Source: Desulfarculales bacterium UBA702
Lineage (GTDB): Bacteria; Desulfobacterota; Syntrophobacteria; Syntrophobacterales; Syntrophobacteraceae
Direction of reading: 5' to 3'
Assembly: GCA_002298165.1 (NCBI GenBank)
Contig: DBMI01000067.1
Coordinates: 1 to 64,000 of the forward strand
Length of the DNA stretch: 64,000 bases
Positions 37,838 through 45,600 of the stretch are shown piece by piece. Every line of letters begins with the position of its first letter. The stretch's first letter is position 1. The notes under the pieces are model-generated. The model was given only the letters and a program-made list of their open reading frames with translations, searched no databases and had not been told where the DNA came from. The position numbers and the translations under genes are program-made.

Positions 37838-38752
37838 TCAAGATCCTATAAGCCGATCCAGCAGTGCCATCTGCAGGTGAAGCCGATTTTCCGCCTGATC
37901 GAAAACAACTGACTGCCGGCCTTCCAAAACATCTTCGGATATCTCTTCACCACGGTGCGCCGGGAGGCAATGCAGCACTATCGCGTGGTGAGGCGCCGCA
38001 GCGAGAAGCCTCGAATTCACCTGGTAGTCTCGGAAAGCATTGCGGCGTTTTTCCGCCTCGTCTTCCTGCCCCATGCTGGCCCATACGTCGGTATAGATAG
38101 CATCCGCGCCCTCGACGGCTTTAATTGCATCTTTTACCAGGGATATCTTTCCCCCGCCATGCGCCCTGGCCCATTTGACAACACCCTCTTCGGGTTCGTA
38201 GCCCTCGGGACACGCCAAATTCAGCGTGAATCCCAGAATCGCCGCGGCATATATCCATGAATTGGCGACATTGTTGCCATCACCAACCCAAGCGACGGTG
38301 ATGCCTTCCAGCGAGCCGCGTTTCTCCTTTATGGTTAAAAGATCAGCAAGCACCTGGCATGGGTGCGAGTGGTCGGTAAGTGCATTGACTACAGGAATCG
38401 ATGCAAACCGGGCAAGCTCCTCGACGTCCTGTTGCGCGAAGGTTCGGATCACGATTGCGTCTATATAGCGCTCAAGCACACGCGCCATGTCAGAAAGTGG
38501 CTCTTTTCGCGAAATCTGCGTATCCTGGGCGGTCATGAACATTGCCTGTCCGCCTAGCCGATAAACCGCGGCCTCGAAGGAGACACGTGTTCGGGTGGAC
38601 GGTTTAACGAAAATCAGGCCAACAATTTTCCCCGAAAGCGAACGGCGCAGCGTCCCTTTTGCAAGCTCGGCCTTCATTCTTTCGGCCGCATCCACCAATT
38701 CAAATATTTCAGCGCGGGACAGATCGCGTAACGAAAGCAGATCGCGCATCAT
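37838..38752 (-). CDS. argF: Ornithine carbamoyltransferase
   Basis: Makes citrulline from ornithine and carbamoyl phosphate. 304 residues, with the carbamoyl-phosphate loop KPSTRTRVSFE, HPCQVLAD and the ornithine-site HCLPAHRG. It overlaps the argD stop (ATGA-type), so it is translationally coupled to argD. A catabolic role with carbamate kinase is less likely because all neighbours are biosynthetic. Confidence 0.96.
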   Translation of the reverse strand: MMRDLLSLRDLSRAEIFELVDAAERMKAELAKGTLRRSLSGKIVGLIFVKPSTRTRVSFEAAVYRLGGQAMFMTAQDTQISRKEPLSDMARVLERYIDAIVIRTFAQQDVEELARFASIPVVNALTDHSHPCQVLADLLTIKEKRGSLEGITVAWVGDGNNVANSWIYAAAILGFTLNLACPEGYEPEEGVVKWARAHGGGKISLVKDAIKAVEGADAIYTDVWASMGQEDEAEKRRNAFRDYQVNSRLLAAAPHHAIVLHCLPAHRGEEISEDVLEGRQSVVFDQAENRLHLQMALLDRLIGS

Positions 38753-39939
38753 TTGACTTCCCTTTCAAATATTCCATTGAGCACGTCTATCAGCCGGTCA
38801 ACTTCCGGGCGACCGGCGATAAGCGGCGGAACGAATCTCAAGACGGTCTCGTGAGTACAATTTATTATTACGCCGGCATCAAGGCATTTACTGACGAACG
38901 GGGCCCCCGGGATGTCGAGCTCGATTCCCATCATCAGGCCCCTGCCGCGGACTTCCTTTATAAAAGGATAACGTTGTTTAAGCTCACCAAGGCGACTGTG
39001 GAGATAAGCGCCGGTCTCGCGCACCCCATTCAGGAAATCCGGATTGGAGAGTATCCCGAGTGTGGCAAGAGCTGCATTGGCAACCAGTGGACCGCCCCCG
39101 AAAGTTGTGGCGTGGGTCCCGGGCACGAAAGCTTTGGCGGCCTCCTCGGTCGCCAGCATGGCACCCATCGGAAGGCCGTTTGCCAAAGCCTTTGCCAGAG
39201 TCATTACATCGGGAGTTATCCCTTCCTGTTCATAGGCAAAAAGGCTACCCGTTCTCCCCAGCCCCGACTGGACTTCGTCGAAAATGAGCAGAAGATTTTT
39301 CTTTACACAAAGTGCCCTAAGTTCCCTGAAATACCAAGGCGAGGCAAAGTTGAGTCCGCCTTCCCCCTGCACCGGCTCGACCAATACGGCACAGGTCTTG
39401 TCGGTTATCGCGGCATCAACAGCCTCGATAGAATTGAAATCTACATAGGTGAAACCTTCGACCAGGGGCTCGAATCCGTTATGGACCTTGCTCTGCCCGG
39501 TTGCGGACAGCGTTGCCAGAGTACGTCCATGAAAGGAATTCTTCATGGTGATTATGTGGAACCTGCCGGGTCCGAAATGGTCCCAACTATATTTTCTTGC
39601 TAACTTTATTGCGGCCTCATTGGCTTCAGCACCGCTGTTGGAAAAAAACACCTTATCTGCAAAAGATAATCGTGTCAATTCCGCGGCAAGTTCAACCTGA
39701 GGGTAGGTATAGAAAAGGTTCGAGACATGAACCAGTTCTTCCGCGCTACTGGCGATTGCACGGGTGACCGCCGGATGGCAGTGACCGAGGTTGCACACGG
39801 CGATCCCGGCAAGGAAATCCAGGTATTCTTTCCCGGAATCATCCCACAGCCTGCAGCCATCACCCTTCACGAAAGCAACTGGCGTCCTTGTGTACGTATT
39901 GAAAATATTTTCATGACATTGCTGTTTTATATCCCGCAT
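38749..39939 (-). CDS. argD: Acetylornithine aminotransferase
   Basis: PLP class III aminotransferase making N-acetylornithine (and possibly also succinyl-DAP, which DapL makes unnecessary here). 396 residues; NSGAEANEAAIKLAR, FHGRTLATLSATGQ, LLIFDEVQSGLGRTG and the PLP lysine in LAKALANGLPMGA. The region between argB and this gene holds a terminator-like hairpin close to the start. Confidence 0.95.
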   Translation of the reverse strand: MRDIKQQCHENIFNTYTRTPVAFVKGDGCRLWDDSGKEYLDFLAGIAVCNLGHCHPAVTRAIASSAEELVHVSNLFYTYPQVELAAELTRLSFADKVFFSNSGAEANEAAIKLARKYSWDHFGPGRFHIITMKNSFHGRTLATLSATGQSKVHNGFEPLVEGFTYVDFNSIEAVDAAITDKTCAVLVEPVQGEGGLNFASPWYFRELRALCVKKNLLLIFDEVQSGLGRTGSLFAYEQEGITPDVMTLAKALANGLPMGAMLATEEAAKAFVPGTHATTFGGGPLVANAALATLGILSNPDFLNGVRETGAYLHSRLGELKQRYPFIKEVRGRGLMMGIELDIPGAPFVSKCLDAGVIINCTHETVLRFVPPLIAGRPEVDRLIDVLNGIFEREVK

Positions 39940-39976
39940 ACCCTCATCCGTCCATCTATATAGGAAAATATATTTT

Positions 39977-40000
39977 AAAGGCGGGCCTTCACCCGCCTTT
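39977..40000 (-). terminator. Terminator-like hairpin between argB and argD
   Basis: A perfect 9-bp stem (AAAGGCGGG / CCCGCCTTT) with a 6-base loop, then an AT-rich tail with a T4 run on the minus strand. It lies 38 bases before the argD start, too close for a normal promoter to fit between, so it may reduce readthrough from argB into argD rather than end an operon. Confidence 0.5.
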
Positions 40001-40095
40001 AGGCTTCAATCCACTTCGCGAATCCTAAATCCAGGGTCTACTAACTTCGGCTGGATAATCATTTCCCCACTGGGTCCCGATTTCCGGCCTCCAGG

Positions 40096-40974
40096 CTAGC
40101 GATACTCGAGGATCTCGGTCCCAACGCCGGAATCGGTAAAGAGTTCGAGCAGAATAGCGTGCGGTTGACGGCCGTCTATAATGTGTACTTTGCCGGTCCC
40201 GGCCTTCAAAGCATCGATGGCGCACTGCACTTTCGGGACCATGCCGCCGCGCAGCGTCTGCTCACGCATTCCCTCCTCGGCTTCCGCAATTGTCATGCTC
40301 GATACCAGGTTTCCATTACCGTCCAGTACGCCGGCAACATCGGTCATCAGCAGTAGCTTGGCTGCTCCAAGCGAGCCGGCCAGAGCGCCGGCAACCAGAT
40401 CGGCATTTATATTGTACGTCTCACCCTCATCTCCCACTCCGACCGGCGCAATTACCGGAATGATACTGCTCTGTTCGAGTGTTTTAAGGATGTCGAGGTT
40501 AATGCGGGCCACTTCGCCCACCAGACCAATGTCGATGATCTCGGTGGGCCTGTCGTCTCCTGTGTCGCGGTAAATTTTAAGTTTCCTGGCCTCGATGAGC
40601 CTGCCGTCTTTGCCGCTAAGTCCTATCGCGCATCCGCCCTGACGATTTATGAGCGAAACGATTTCCTTGTTAACCTTTCCCGCGAGCACCATTTCCACGA
40701 CATCCATCGTGTCGGCATCAGTAACACGCATTCCATCGTGGAATTCGCTTTTCTTGCCCATCCGCCTTAGCATCTCGCCTATCTGAGGTCCTCCACCGTG
40801 CACCACAACGGGATTGATCCCGATGTATTTCATCAGCACTATGTCCTTGGCGAAGCTATTCTTGAGTTCATCGGCAACCATCGCATGCCCGCCGTACTTA
40901 ATTACGACAGTTTTCTGGTAAAACCGGCGAATGTAAGGCAGCGCCTCAATCAGGATTTTGGCTATCTCGCTCAT
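40096..40974 (-). CDS. argB: Acetylglutamate kinase
   Basis: Phosphorylates N-acetylglutamate, usually the regulated step of arginine synthesis in the cyclic pathway. 292 residues from the ATG at 40974; the frame can open at a GTG at 41013, but that codon falls within the loop of an intrinsic terminator. Motifs: VVIKYGGHAM, VHGGGPQIG, and the C-terminal LRGGMVPKV. It has the N-terminal helix (SEIAKILIEALPYI) typical of arginine-inhibited kinases. First gene of the long arginine-lysine run. Confidence 0.96.
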   Translation of the reverse strand: MSEIAKILIEALPYIRRFYQKTVVIKYGGHAMVADELKNSFAKDIVLMKYIGINPVVVHGGGPQIGEMLRRMGKKSEFHDGMRVTDADTMDVVEMVLAGKVNKEIVSLINRQGGCAIGLSGKDGRLIEARKLKIYRDTGDDRPTEIIDIGLVGEVARINLDILKTLEQSSIIPVIAPVGVGDEGETYNINADLVAGALAGSLGAAKLLLMTDVAGVLDGNGNLVSSMTIAEAEEGMREQTLRGGMVPKVQCAIDALKAGTGKVHIIDGRQPHAILLELFTDSGVGTEILEYR

Positions 40975-40990
40975 ATCGGCCCCAAAAAAT

Positions 40991-41027
40991 GAAAAAAGAT
41001 CCTCCGTTTCCACCTAAGGCGGAGGAT
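40991..41027 (-). terminator. Intrinsic terminator in the argB leader (possible attenuator)
   Basis: Stem ATCCTCCG / CGGAGGAT (40999-41006 with 41020-41027), 13-base loop, then CTTTTTTC on the minus strand. The T-run ends 17 bases before the argB ATG, and a promoter-like pair lies upstream, so transcription into argB must pass this terminator. It could also serve the PAS gene further upstream. Confidence 0.7.
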
Positions 41028-41060
41028 TGACAAACAGAATGACGCTTATCCTGGATTCCG

Positions 41061-41089
41061 AATTTAAAGGATTGGGGTGAGGTTTTCAA
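41061..41089 (-). promoter_or_regulatory. argB: Sigma70-type promoter candidate for argB
   Basis: On the minus strand TTGAAA (41084-41089), a 17-base spacer and TAAATT (41061-41066). A transcript from here would start near 41054 and carry an 80-base leader containing the terminator above. Confidence 0.45.
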
Positions 41090-41225
41090 ACGAAATATTC
41101 GAAAGGCGAGTAAAACAAAATACTTCACGTACCTGGTGCTTCGACGTCTCGCATTTTTTTCAGTTTTCAGGATAGTCCCATTTGCACTGCAAAAAAATGT
41201 CGGCGAGATGTGCTACAACTCACAG

Positions 41226-42569
41226 CTAGCCCGATTTATAGAGCTTCAGTGCTTCCTCGATACGCCTGCGCTCTTCGATTTCAAGCGTGAGGCGTTGGTT
41301 GGTCTTCGCCAGTTCCGCAGTCCTTTTTCTGACCAGGTCTTCGAGATGGTCCCGGTAAGCACTCAATTCTTCTTCAGCGCGCCTGCGGTCGGTCATGTCC
41401 CTTACAATGCCACACAATACCTGGCGATCCGAAAGTTTAAACGTGCTTGAGGAGATTTCGACGGGAAAGAACCTTCCGTCCCGCTTTCTGTGATAGCAGA
41501 GTGGCACGTGAACGGGTTTTCCGGACAGCGTTCCTTCCAAAAGGGAGTCGAACATATCGCTTTCAGCCGAAATTTCCGAGTAACTCAATCCGAGGAATTC
41601 TTCGCGTGAAAAACCGTAGAGACGGGTTGCCCTCTCATTGACGTCGATGATTTGACCGCTCCCGGCGTTAAAGACCAAAATGGCATCGGATACAGTGTTG
41701 AATAGTTGCCGGTACATCTCCTTGCTTTGCCGAAGCGCCTCCTCACCTTTCTTCCGATAAGTTATATCCCGGAGCACTCCCACTATGAATTTGTTCCCGG
41801 ATTTGTCGGTATACAGGCTCTTCTTTGTTGCTATTGTGTGAAGGGTTCCTTTTGCATCGGTTATTTGCTCTTCATTTTCGTTTTCTTCTCCAGTTTCAAG
41901 AACCATCTCGTCTTTTTCCCAGAAAATATCGACCTGGTCCTTCGGGAAAAATTCATAATCAGTCTTGCCGATAAGTTCTTCACGACTCTTCCCAGCGAGT
42001 GCGCAGACGGCATCATTCACCAACACTATCCGGTGCTGACGGTCCTTCACAACTATTGGGTCGCTAATGCAATTGAGAATTTTTCCGACAAACTCCCGTG
42101 ATTCAACTAATGCTTCCTCGGCTTGACGTTGCACTGATATATCTTCAAAAAGACCGACGGCCCCCAAAAACTTGCCGTCATTCGCGTTTACTCGGGAGAA
42201 CATGGCCCTGACAGGAGTCAGTTTGTTACCTGTAGCAGATAGATAATCACCTTCGAAATAATTTGGCTCCCCAGCAAGACCTGATCGAATTGCGACTCGC
42301 ATCCTGTTGTCTAGGATCGAGTTGATCATGTTGAAGCCCATCACTCTGTCTTTCTGTGCTCCAACAATCTCCAGAAAGCGCTCGTTACAATCCACAACCC
42401 CGCCATCGCAGTCGAAGTGGATTATTCCCAAAGGCGAGTAATTGAAGATCATGCGGTAGCGCTCCTCGCTTTTCCGCAGAACTTCATCGGCATTGCGCCG
42501 GCAGAGGGCCTTTTCCTCCAGTTCTCTGAGCTTATTCTCGAGTTCTTTGTAGCTTGGCTTACCTGACAC
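41226..42569 (-). CDS. PAS-domain signalling protein without a kinase domain
   Basis: 447 residues: a short N-terminal coil, three PAS/PAC modules (about 30-150, 155-275 and 280-400; each begins SEERYRMIF- or KEMYRQLF-like and ends with a DIT/MTDRRRAEE helix), then a coiled coil with LVRKRTAELAKTNQ. Such a coil normally leads into a histidine kinase, but the frame stops at a TAG directly after it, and the next 212 bases do not encode a kinase. No signal peptide or membrane segment, so it is cytoplasmic. It is either an intact sensory adaptor or the remnant of a truncated kinase. No response regulator gene is nearby. Confidence 0.8.
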   Translation of the reverse strand: MSGKPSYKELENKLRELEEKALCRRNADEVLRKSEERYRMIFNYSPLGIIHFDCDGGVVDCNERFLEIVGAQKDRVMGFNMINSILDNRMRVAIRSGLAGEPNYFEGDYLSATGNKLTPVRAMFSRVNANDGKFLGAVGLFEDISVQRQAEEALVESREFVGKILNCISDPIVVKDRQHRIVLVNDAVCALAGKSREELIGKTDYEFFPKDQVDIFWEKDEMVLETGEENENEEQITDAKGTLHTIATKKSLYTDKSGNKFIVGVLRDITYRKKGEEALRQSKEMYRQLFNTVSDAILVFNAGSGQIIDVNERATRLYGFSREEFLGLSYSEISAESDMFDSLLEGTLSGKPVHVPLCYHRKRDGRFFPVEISSSTFKLSDRQVLCGIVRDMTDRRRAEEELSAYRDHLEDLVRKRTAELAKTNQRLTLEIEERRRIEEALKLYKSG

Positions 42570-43061
42570 CCGCTAATTCCCTCCCCCCGTCCAATCCGCC
42601 GGGAACCTGATCGAAGAGTATTCTGAGCACTTCAGAGTGAGCTGAGAGTGAATTAATCTTTGTGAATACAGGCTGTCTGACGGACATCCACCCGTGATAG
42701 GCCAACATCTATCCGCAACCCGGGAGGCCGAATATTGTGAAAGATCTCGCAAGCTACCCCGTCGAATTTGCAAAAGGCTCTTAATATACCCCAGCATGCG
42801 AGTCCGAAAGGCCGGCACCCTCCTGAACATGCGAGTTCAACATATTAATATCCTGCCGAGACAAAAGTATAGCATGGACCCACTAAATCTACAAACACAG
42901 ATACCTGACGGATAAAAACAGGGAACTCAAATTACACCCCCAACTACAACAGGGCTCAGAACCTTTCGCCTTCGACCTGATCAGACAAGAAATTATATGT
43001 AAGTTCGTTTCCTTCTGGAACAGCTAATATTTCCTTAACGAGCATCGGCACCGAAGGGTTG

Positions 43062-43080
43062 CTGGGGCTTGCAGCCCCAG
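43062..43080. repeat. GC-rich palindrome
   Basis: An 8-bp stem (CTGGGGCT / AGCCCCAG) with a 3-base loop, framed by GGTT and AACC. It lacks a T-run. It resembles the hairpins near 23 and 45564 in size and setting but not in stem sequence. Confidence 0.4.
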
Positions 43081-43195
43081 TGTGAACCATTTTAGCGGGA
43101 GACGCGAGTAGGATCGTGTCCGCGCTTTTACACCTAAATCAACAGGCAAACAGGGGAAAATATCTCACTGCAGGCTGGCGATTATGCATTTTCAA

Positions 43196-43225
43196 TTGAC
43201 ACGGTGCCGGGTCTTGTACTATTTA
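43196..43225 (+). promoter_or_regulatory. mqnD: Promoter candidate upstream of mqnD
   Basis: A perfect -35 box TTGACA (43196-43201), an 18-base spacer and TATTTA (43220-43225); TATAAC overlaps slightly further on. It would give a leader of about 275 bases before mqnD. Confidence 0.4.
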
Positions 43226-43507
43226 TAACAACGTTCGTTTACCTCCTAAGTGATACCCTCTCCTGGAGGTTGGGGGGCCGACAGGGGAGGGTTACTCTTC
43301 GATACATCCTCGAAATTCTCATTGCCGCAAAACCTTTTAAAATCCAGTGCGATAAATTCCTGTCATGATTTTCGCACGCAAGGTTGCTGAATCTTCGTTG
43401 CTCAAAACCATACTATGTGATTAATATTCCTGATTGGCGGGTCGGCTTTTCCACCTGGCAAAAGCGGGTTTGACTACTTTCATCCTTTTACTGAAAAGAG
43501 GAAACCG

Positions 43508-44338
43508 GTGCAGGAATTCTCACTTGGATATTCCCCCTGTCCCAATGATACCTATATTTTCTACGCGCTCTCGCAGGGTCGAATCCCGGTGCCCTTCGAA
43601 TTGAAAATCACCATGGCCGACGTCGAGATGTTGAACCGGCAGGTCCGAGATGGAAGCCTTGAAGTCTCGAAGATATCGGTAAGCGCAGTTTTGCATGTTC
43701 TTGATAAGTACCGCATCCTACGCTCAGGTGGAGCAATCGGCAGAGGCTGTGGCCCGCTTGTTGTTTCGAAAAAGGCCGCCCGAATGGCTGATTTGCGACA
43801 CGCAAGAATTGCCGTACCCGGCAAATTGACCACTGCGCACCTGCTCTTGCGCCTCAACGGGATTCACAGTGGCCCATGCGTGGCCATGCAATTCGACCAA
43901 ATAATGCCCGCCGTTTCCTCTGGCGAGGTTGATGCTGGTGTTATCATCCATGAGGGGCGATTTACCTATCTCTCTTACGGGCTGAACCTGGTACTCGACC
44001 TCGGGCAGTGGTGGGAGCAAGAAACAGGGCTTCCTTTGCCTCTTGGCGCTATAGTCGTGCGGCGCGATCTCGGTCCGGAAATTGCCGCCACTTTCGAGCA
44101 GAAAATCCGCGAAAGTTTGCTTTTCGCCAATGCAAACCCTGCGGACGCATGGCCCTATATTGCCAAACATGCTCAGGAGATGGAACCCGATGTAATTCGC
44201 AGACACATTGAAACCTTTGTCAATGAATTTAGCCTCGATGCGGGGCAGGAAGGGGAAAATGCACTAAAGCGGCTGTTATCCGCCGCATGCGAACTCGAAA
44301 GGATACCCTTCCCATCCAATTCACTGTTCCTGGACTAA
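43508..44338 (+). CDS. mqnD: 1,4-dihydroxy-6-naphthoate synthase MqnD
   Basis: Converts cyclic dehypoxanthine futalosine to 1,4-dihydroxy-6-naphthoate in the futalosine menaquinone pathway. 276 residues with a periplasmic-binding-protein-like fold and the family opening GYSPCPNDTYIFYAL; later motifs SVSAVLHVL, VAVPGKLTTAHLL-like IAVPGKLTTA, and IIHEGRFTY. The GTG start has AGAGGA six bases upstream. Its product is the substrate for a UbiA-family prenyltransferase (MqnP), a candidate for which is the C-terminal half of the IspH fusion. Confidence 0.9.
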   Translation: MQEFSLGYSPCPNDTYIFYALSQGRIPVPFELKITMADVEMLNRQVRDGSLEVSKISVSAVLHVLDKYRILRSGGAIGRGCGPLVVSKKAARMADLRHARIAVPGKLTTAHLLLRLNGIHSGPCVAMQFDQIMPAVSSGEVDAGVIIHEGRFTYLSYGLNLVLDLGQWWEQETGLPLPLGAIVVRRDLGPEIAATFEQKIRESLLFANANPADAWPYIAKHAQEMEPDVIRRHIETFVNEFSLDAGQEGENALKRLLSAACELERIPFPSNSLFLD

Positions 44339-44377
44339 TCAGCTTGGTGCAATCTATTCAAACCCACGGAAAGAGCT

Positions 44378-45469
44378 ATGGAAAAGAATATTCCGACTTA
44401 TTTACTGTTTCCTGCCCTGACCTTGCCCGAGCAGGACTTTCGCAATCTCTACATTTTCCTTCCAAGGCTCTATCTTCTCGAAATCTCCCGGCCTGCTTCA
44501 ATCCCGGAATGGGCACGCGACAGGTTTCAAGGTCTATCCCCAATTGCCGATCCCGAACTCATGGGGCAAATCAAATCATGCGTACGGGAATACCAGGCTT
44601 TTGCGGAAATGCACGGCGGAGTCGGAGGAACTCTTGGATATCTTACCCAAGCCATAGACAATATGAGCGATGCCCGCTTCAAGATTCAGGAGCAACTGCG
44701 CGGAAGATGCCCGGCGGGGCTCGATGAAACACAGTTGGAGACTCTCCGCTCAGCCGTTTTTCTCGATATATCCAGACAATACGATGACAGGGAAGTTGAA
44801 ATGGCATCAAGTCTGGCCAGGGCGGGCGAACTCGAAAAAGAGTTTGGCGAAATACTTGGCATAACCAAGGAAAACGGATCTGAAATTCCCGCGGGTCTTG
44901 ATCTGCCGCTTTTATCCGAAAGCCAGGGCGCTCAATATATGCTGCCCGAAAGGATCGAGAGCTGGTTTCGACTTCTTCCCGCTCAAGCATGCGAATCCAT
45001 CCCGGTCCCGGTAGCATCTGGTCCGGAAGCTGCCTTCGAGGCCATTGACATGCTCCGCATTGGTCTTGCCCGCACAGGCAGGCAACTCTCGTCATCACGG
45101 ATTCCCCTAGGATCGTTTCCGCGTCTCGATGCACTCGGCCAAAAGCAATTCCGCTCGTTGATCGAAGCCCCCGGCGCTCCTCCTATTTTCTCAGCATACC
45201 AGAAAAAGCTGGATAGTTTTTTATCAGGCACATGCGGCTTCAAGGACACGGGCGCCCTGGAGAGTGAGGCAGCACCACTCAGGCAGTGCCTCGAAAAAGC
45301 ATGCAGGATTTGCAGCGTGCCCGGCGAAGAAAATGTGACCCTGTACCTGGAATTAATTCATGAAGTGAGCTGCTCTGAAGCGGCGGAAATTCTTGCCACC
45401 GGCGGCACCAGGGCAGTGCCGATGCAAGAAACCGCTGGACATTCCGCGATGTTTTTGTTTCTGGATTGA
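44378..45469 (+). CDS. Hypothetical protein (363 aa) behind mqnD
   Basis: Not recognised. Starts 39 bases after mqnD with GGAAAG four bases before the ATG, so probably one operon. The protein is soluble, largely helical with an acidic character; helical segments occur around residues 60-175, and the N-terminus (LFPALTLPEQDF) and C-terminus are hydrophobic. There are several scattered cysteines (for example in CRICSVPGEE) but no clear cluster motif, no signal peptide and no membrane helix. Codon use matches its neighbours. A role linked to menaquinone is only positional inference. Confidence 0.55.
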   Translation: MEKNIPTYLLFPALTLPEQDFRNLYIFLPRLYLLEISRPASIPEWARDRFQGLSPIADPELMGQIKSCVREYQAFAEMHGGVGGTLGYLTQAIDNMSDARFKIQEQLRGRCPAGLDETQLETLRSAVFLDISRQYDDREVEMASSLARAGELEKEFGEILGITKENGSEIPAGLDLPLLSESQGAQYMLPERIESWFRLLPAQACESIPVPVASGPEAAFEAIDMLRIGLARTGRQLSSSRIPLGSFPRLDALGQKQFRSLIEAPGAPPIFSAYQKKLDSFLSGTCGFKDTGALESEAAPLRQCLEKACRICSVPGEENVTLYLELIHEVSCSEAAEILATGGTRAVPMQETAGHSAMFLFLD

Positions 45470-45563
45470 TCCGTTTTTGTGGGGCAGAGAGGGTTCGGGG
45501 CGCCCCTCGGTCGATGAGCCAGGATGTTTGAAGACTTTGCCAAACAGAGATCCGGGTTAGCGA

Positions 45564-45583
45564 GGCAGGCTCTCCAGCCTGCC
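45564..45583. repeat. GC-rich palindrome between convergent genes
   Basis: An 8-bp stem (GGCAGGCT / AGCCTGCC) closing the loop CTCC, in the gap between the convergent 363-residue gene and cysS. Same design as the hairpin at 23-44 (stem of 8-9 bp, loop of four pyrimidines). Could act as a weak bidirectional terminator. Confidence 0.5.
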
Positions 45584-45600
45584 GCAACTTTATTGGTCTT

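Larger units (their letters stand above)
42570..43507. other. 938-base stretch without a gene
   Basis: Short frames on both strands lack ribosome sites and recognisable sequence. The stretch contains a GC-rich palindrome (43062-43080), a promoter candidate (43196-43225) and a long presumed leader for mqnD. No tRNA, tmRNA or SRP RNA signature was seen. It could hold an unrecognised small RNA or a decayed gene. Confidence 0.45.

Noticed and set aside
38659..39603. 314-codon open frame on the plus strand
   Set aside because: The longest shadow frame; antisense to argD and the start of argF, both certain genes.
42573..42915. Short open frames on both strands upstream of the PAS gene
   Set aside because: No ribosome sites, no recognisable sequence, and they overlap one another.
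43062..43080. Terminator for the PAS gene or mqnD region
   Set aside because: The stem is good but neither strand has a T-run, and it is upstream of both genes rather than downstream.
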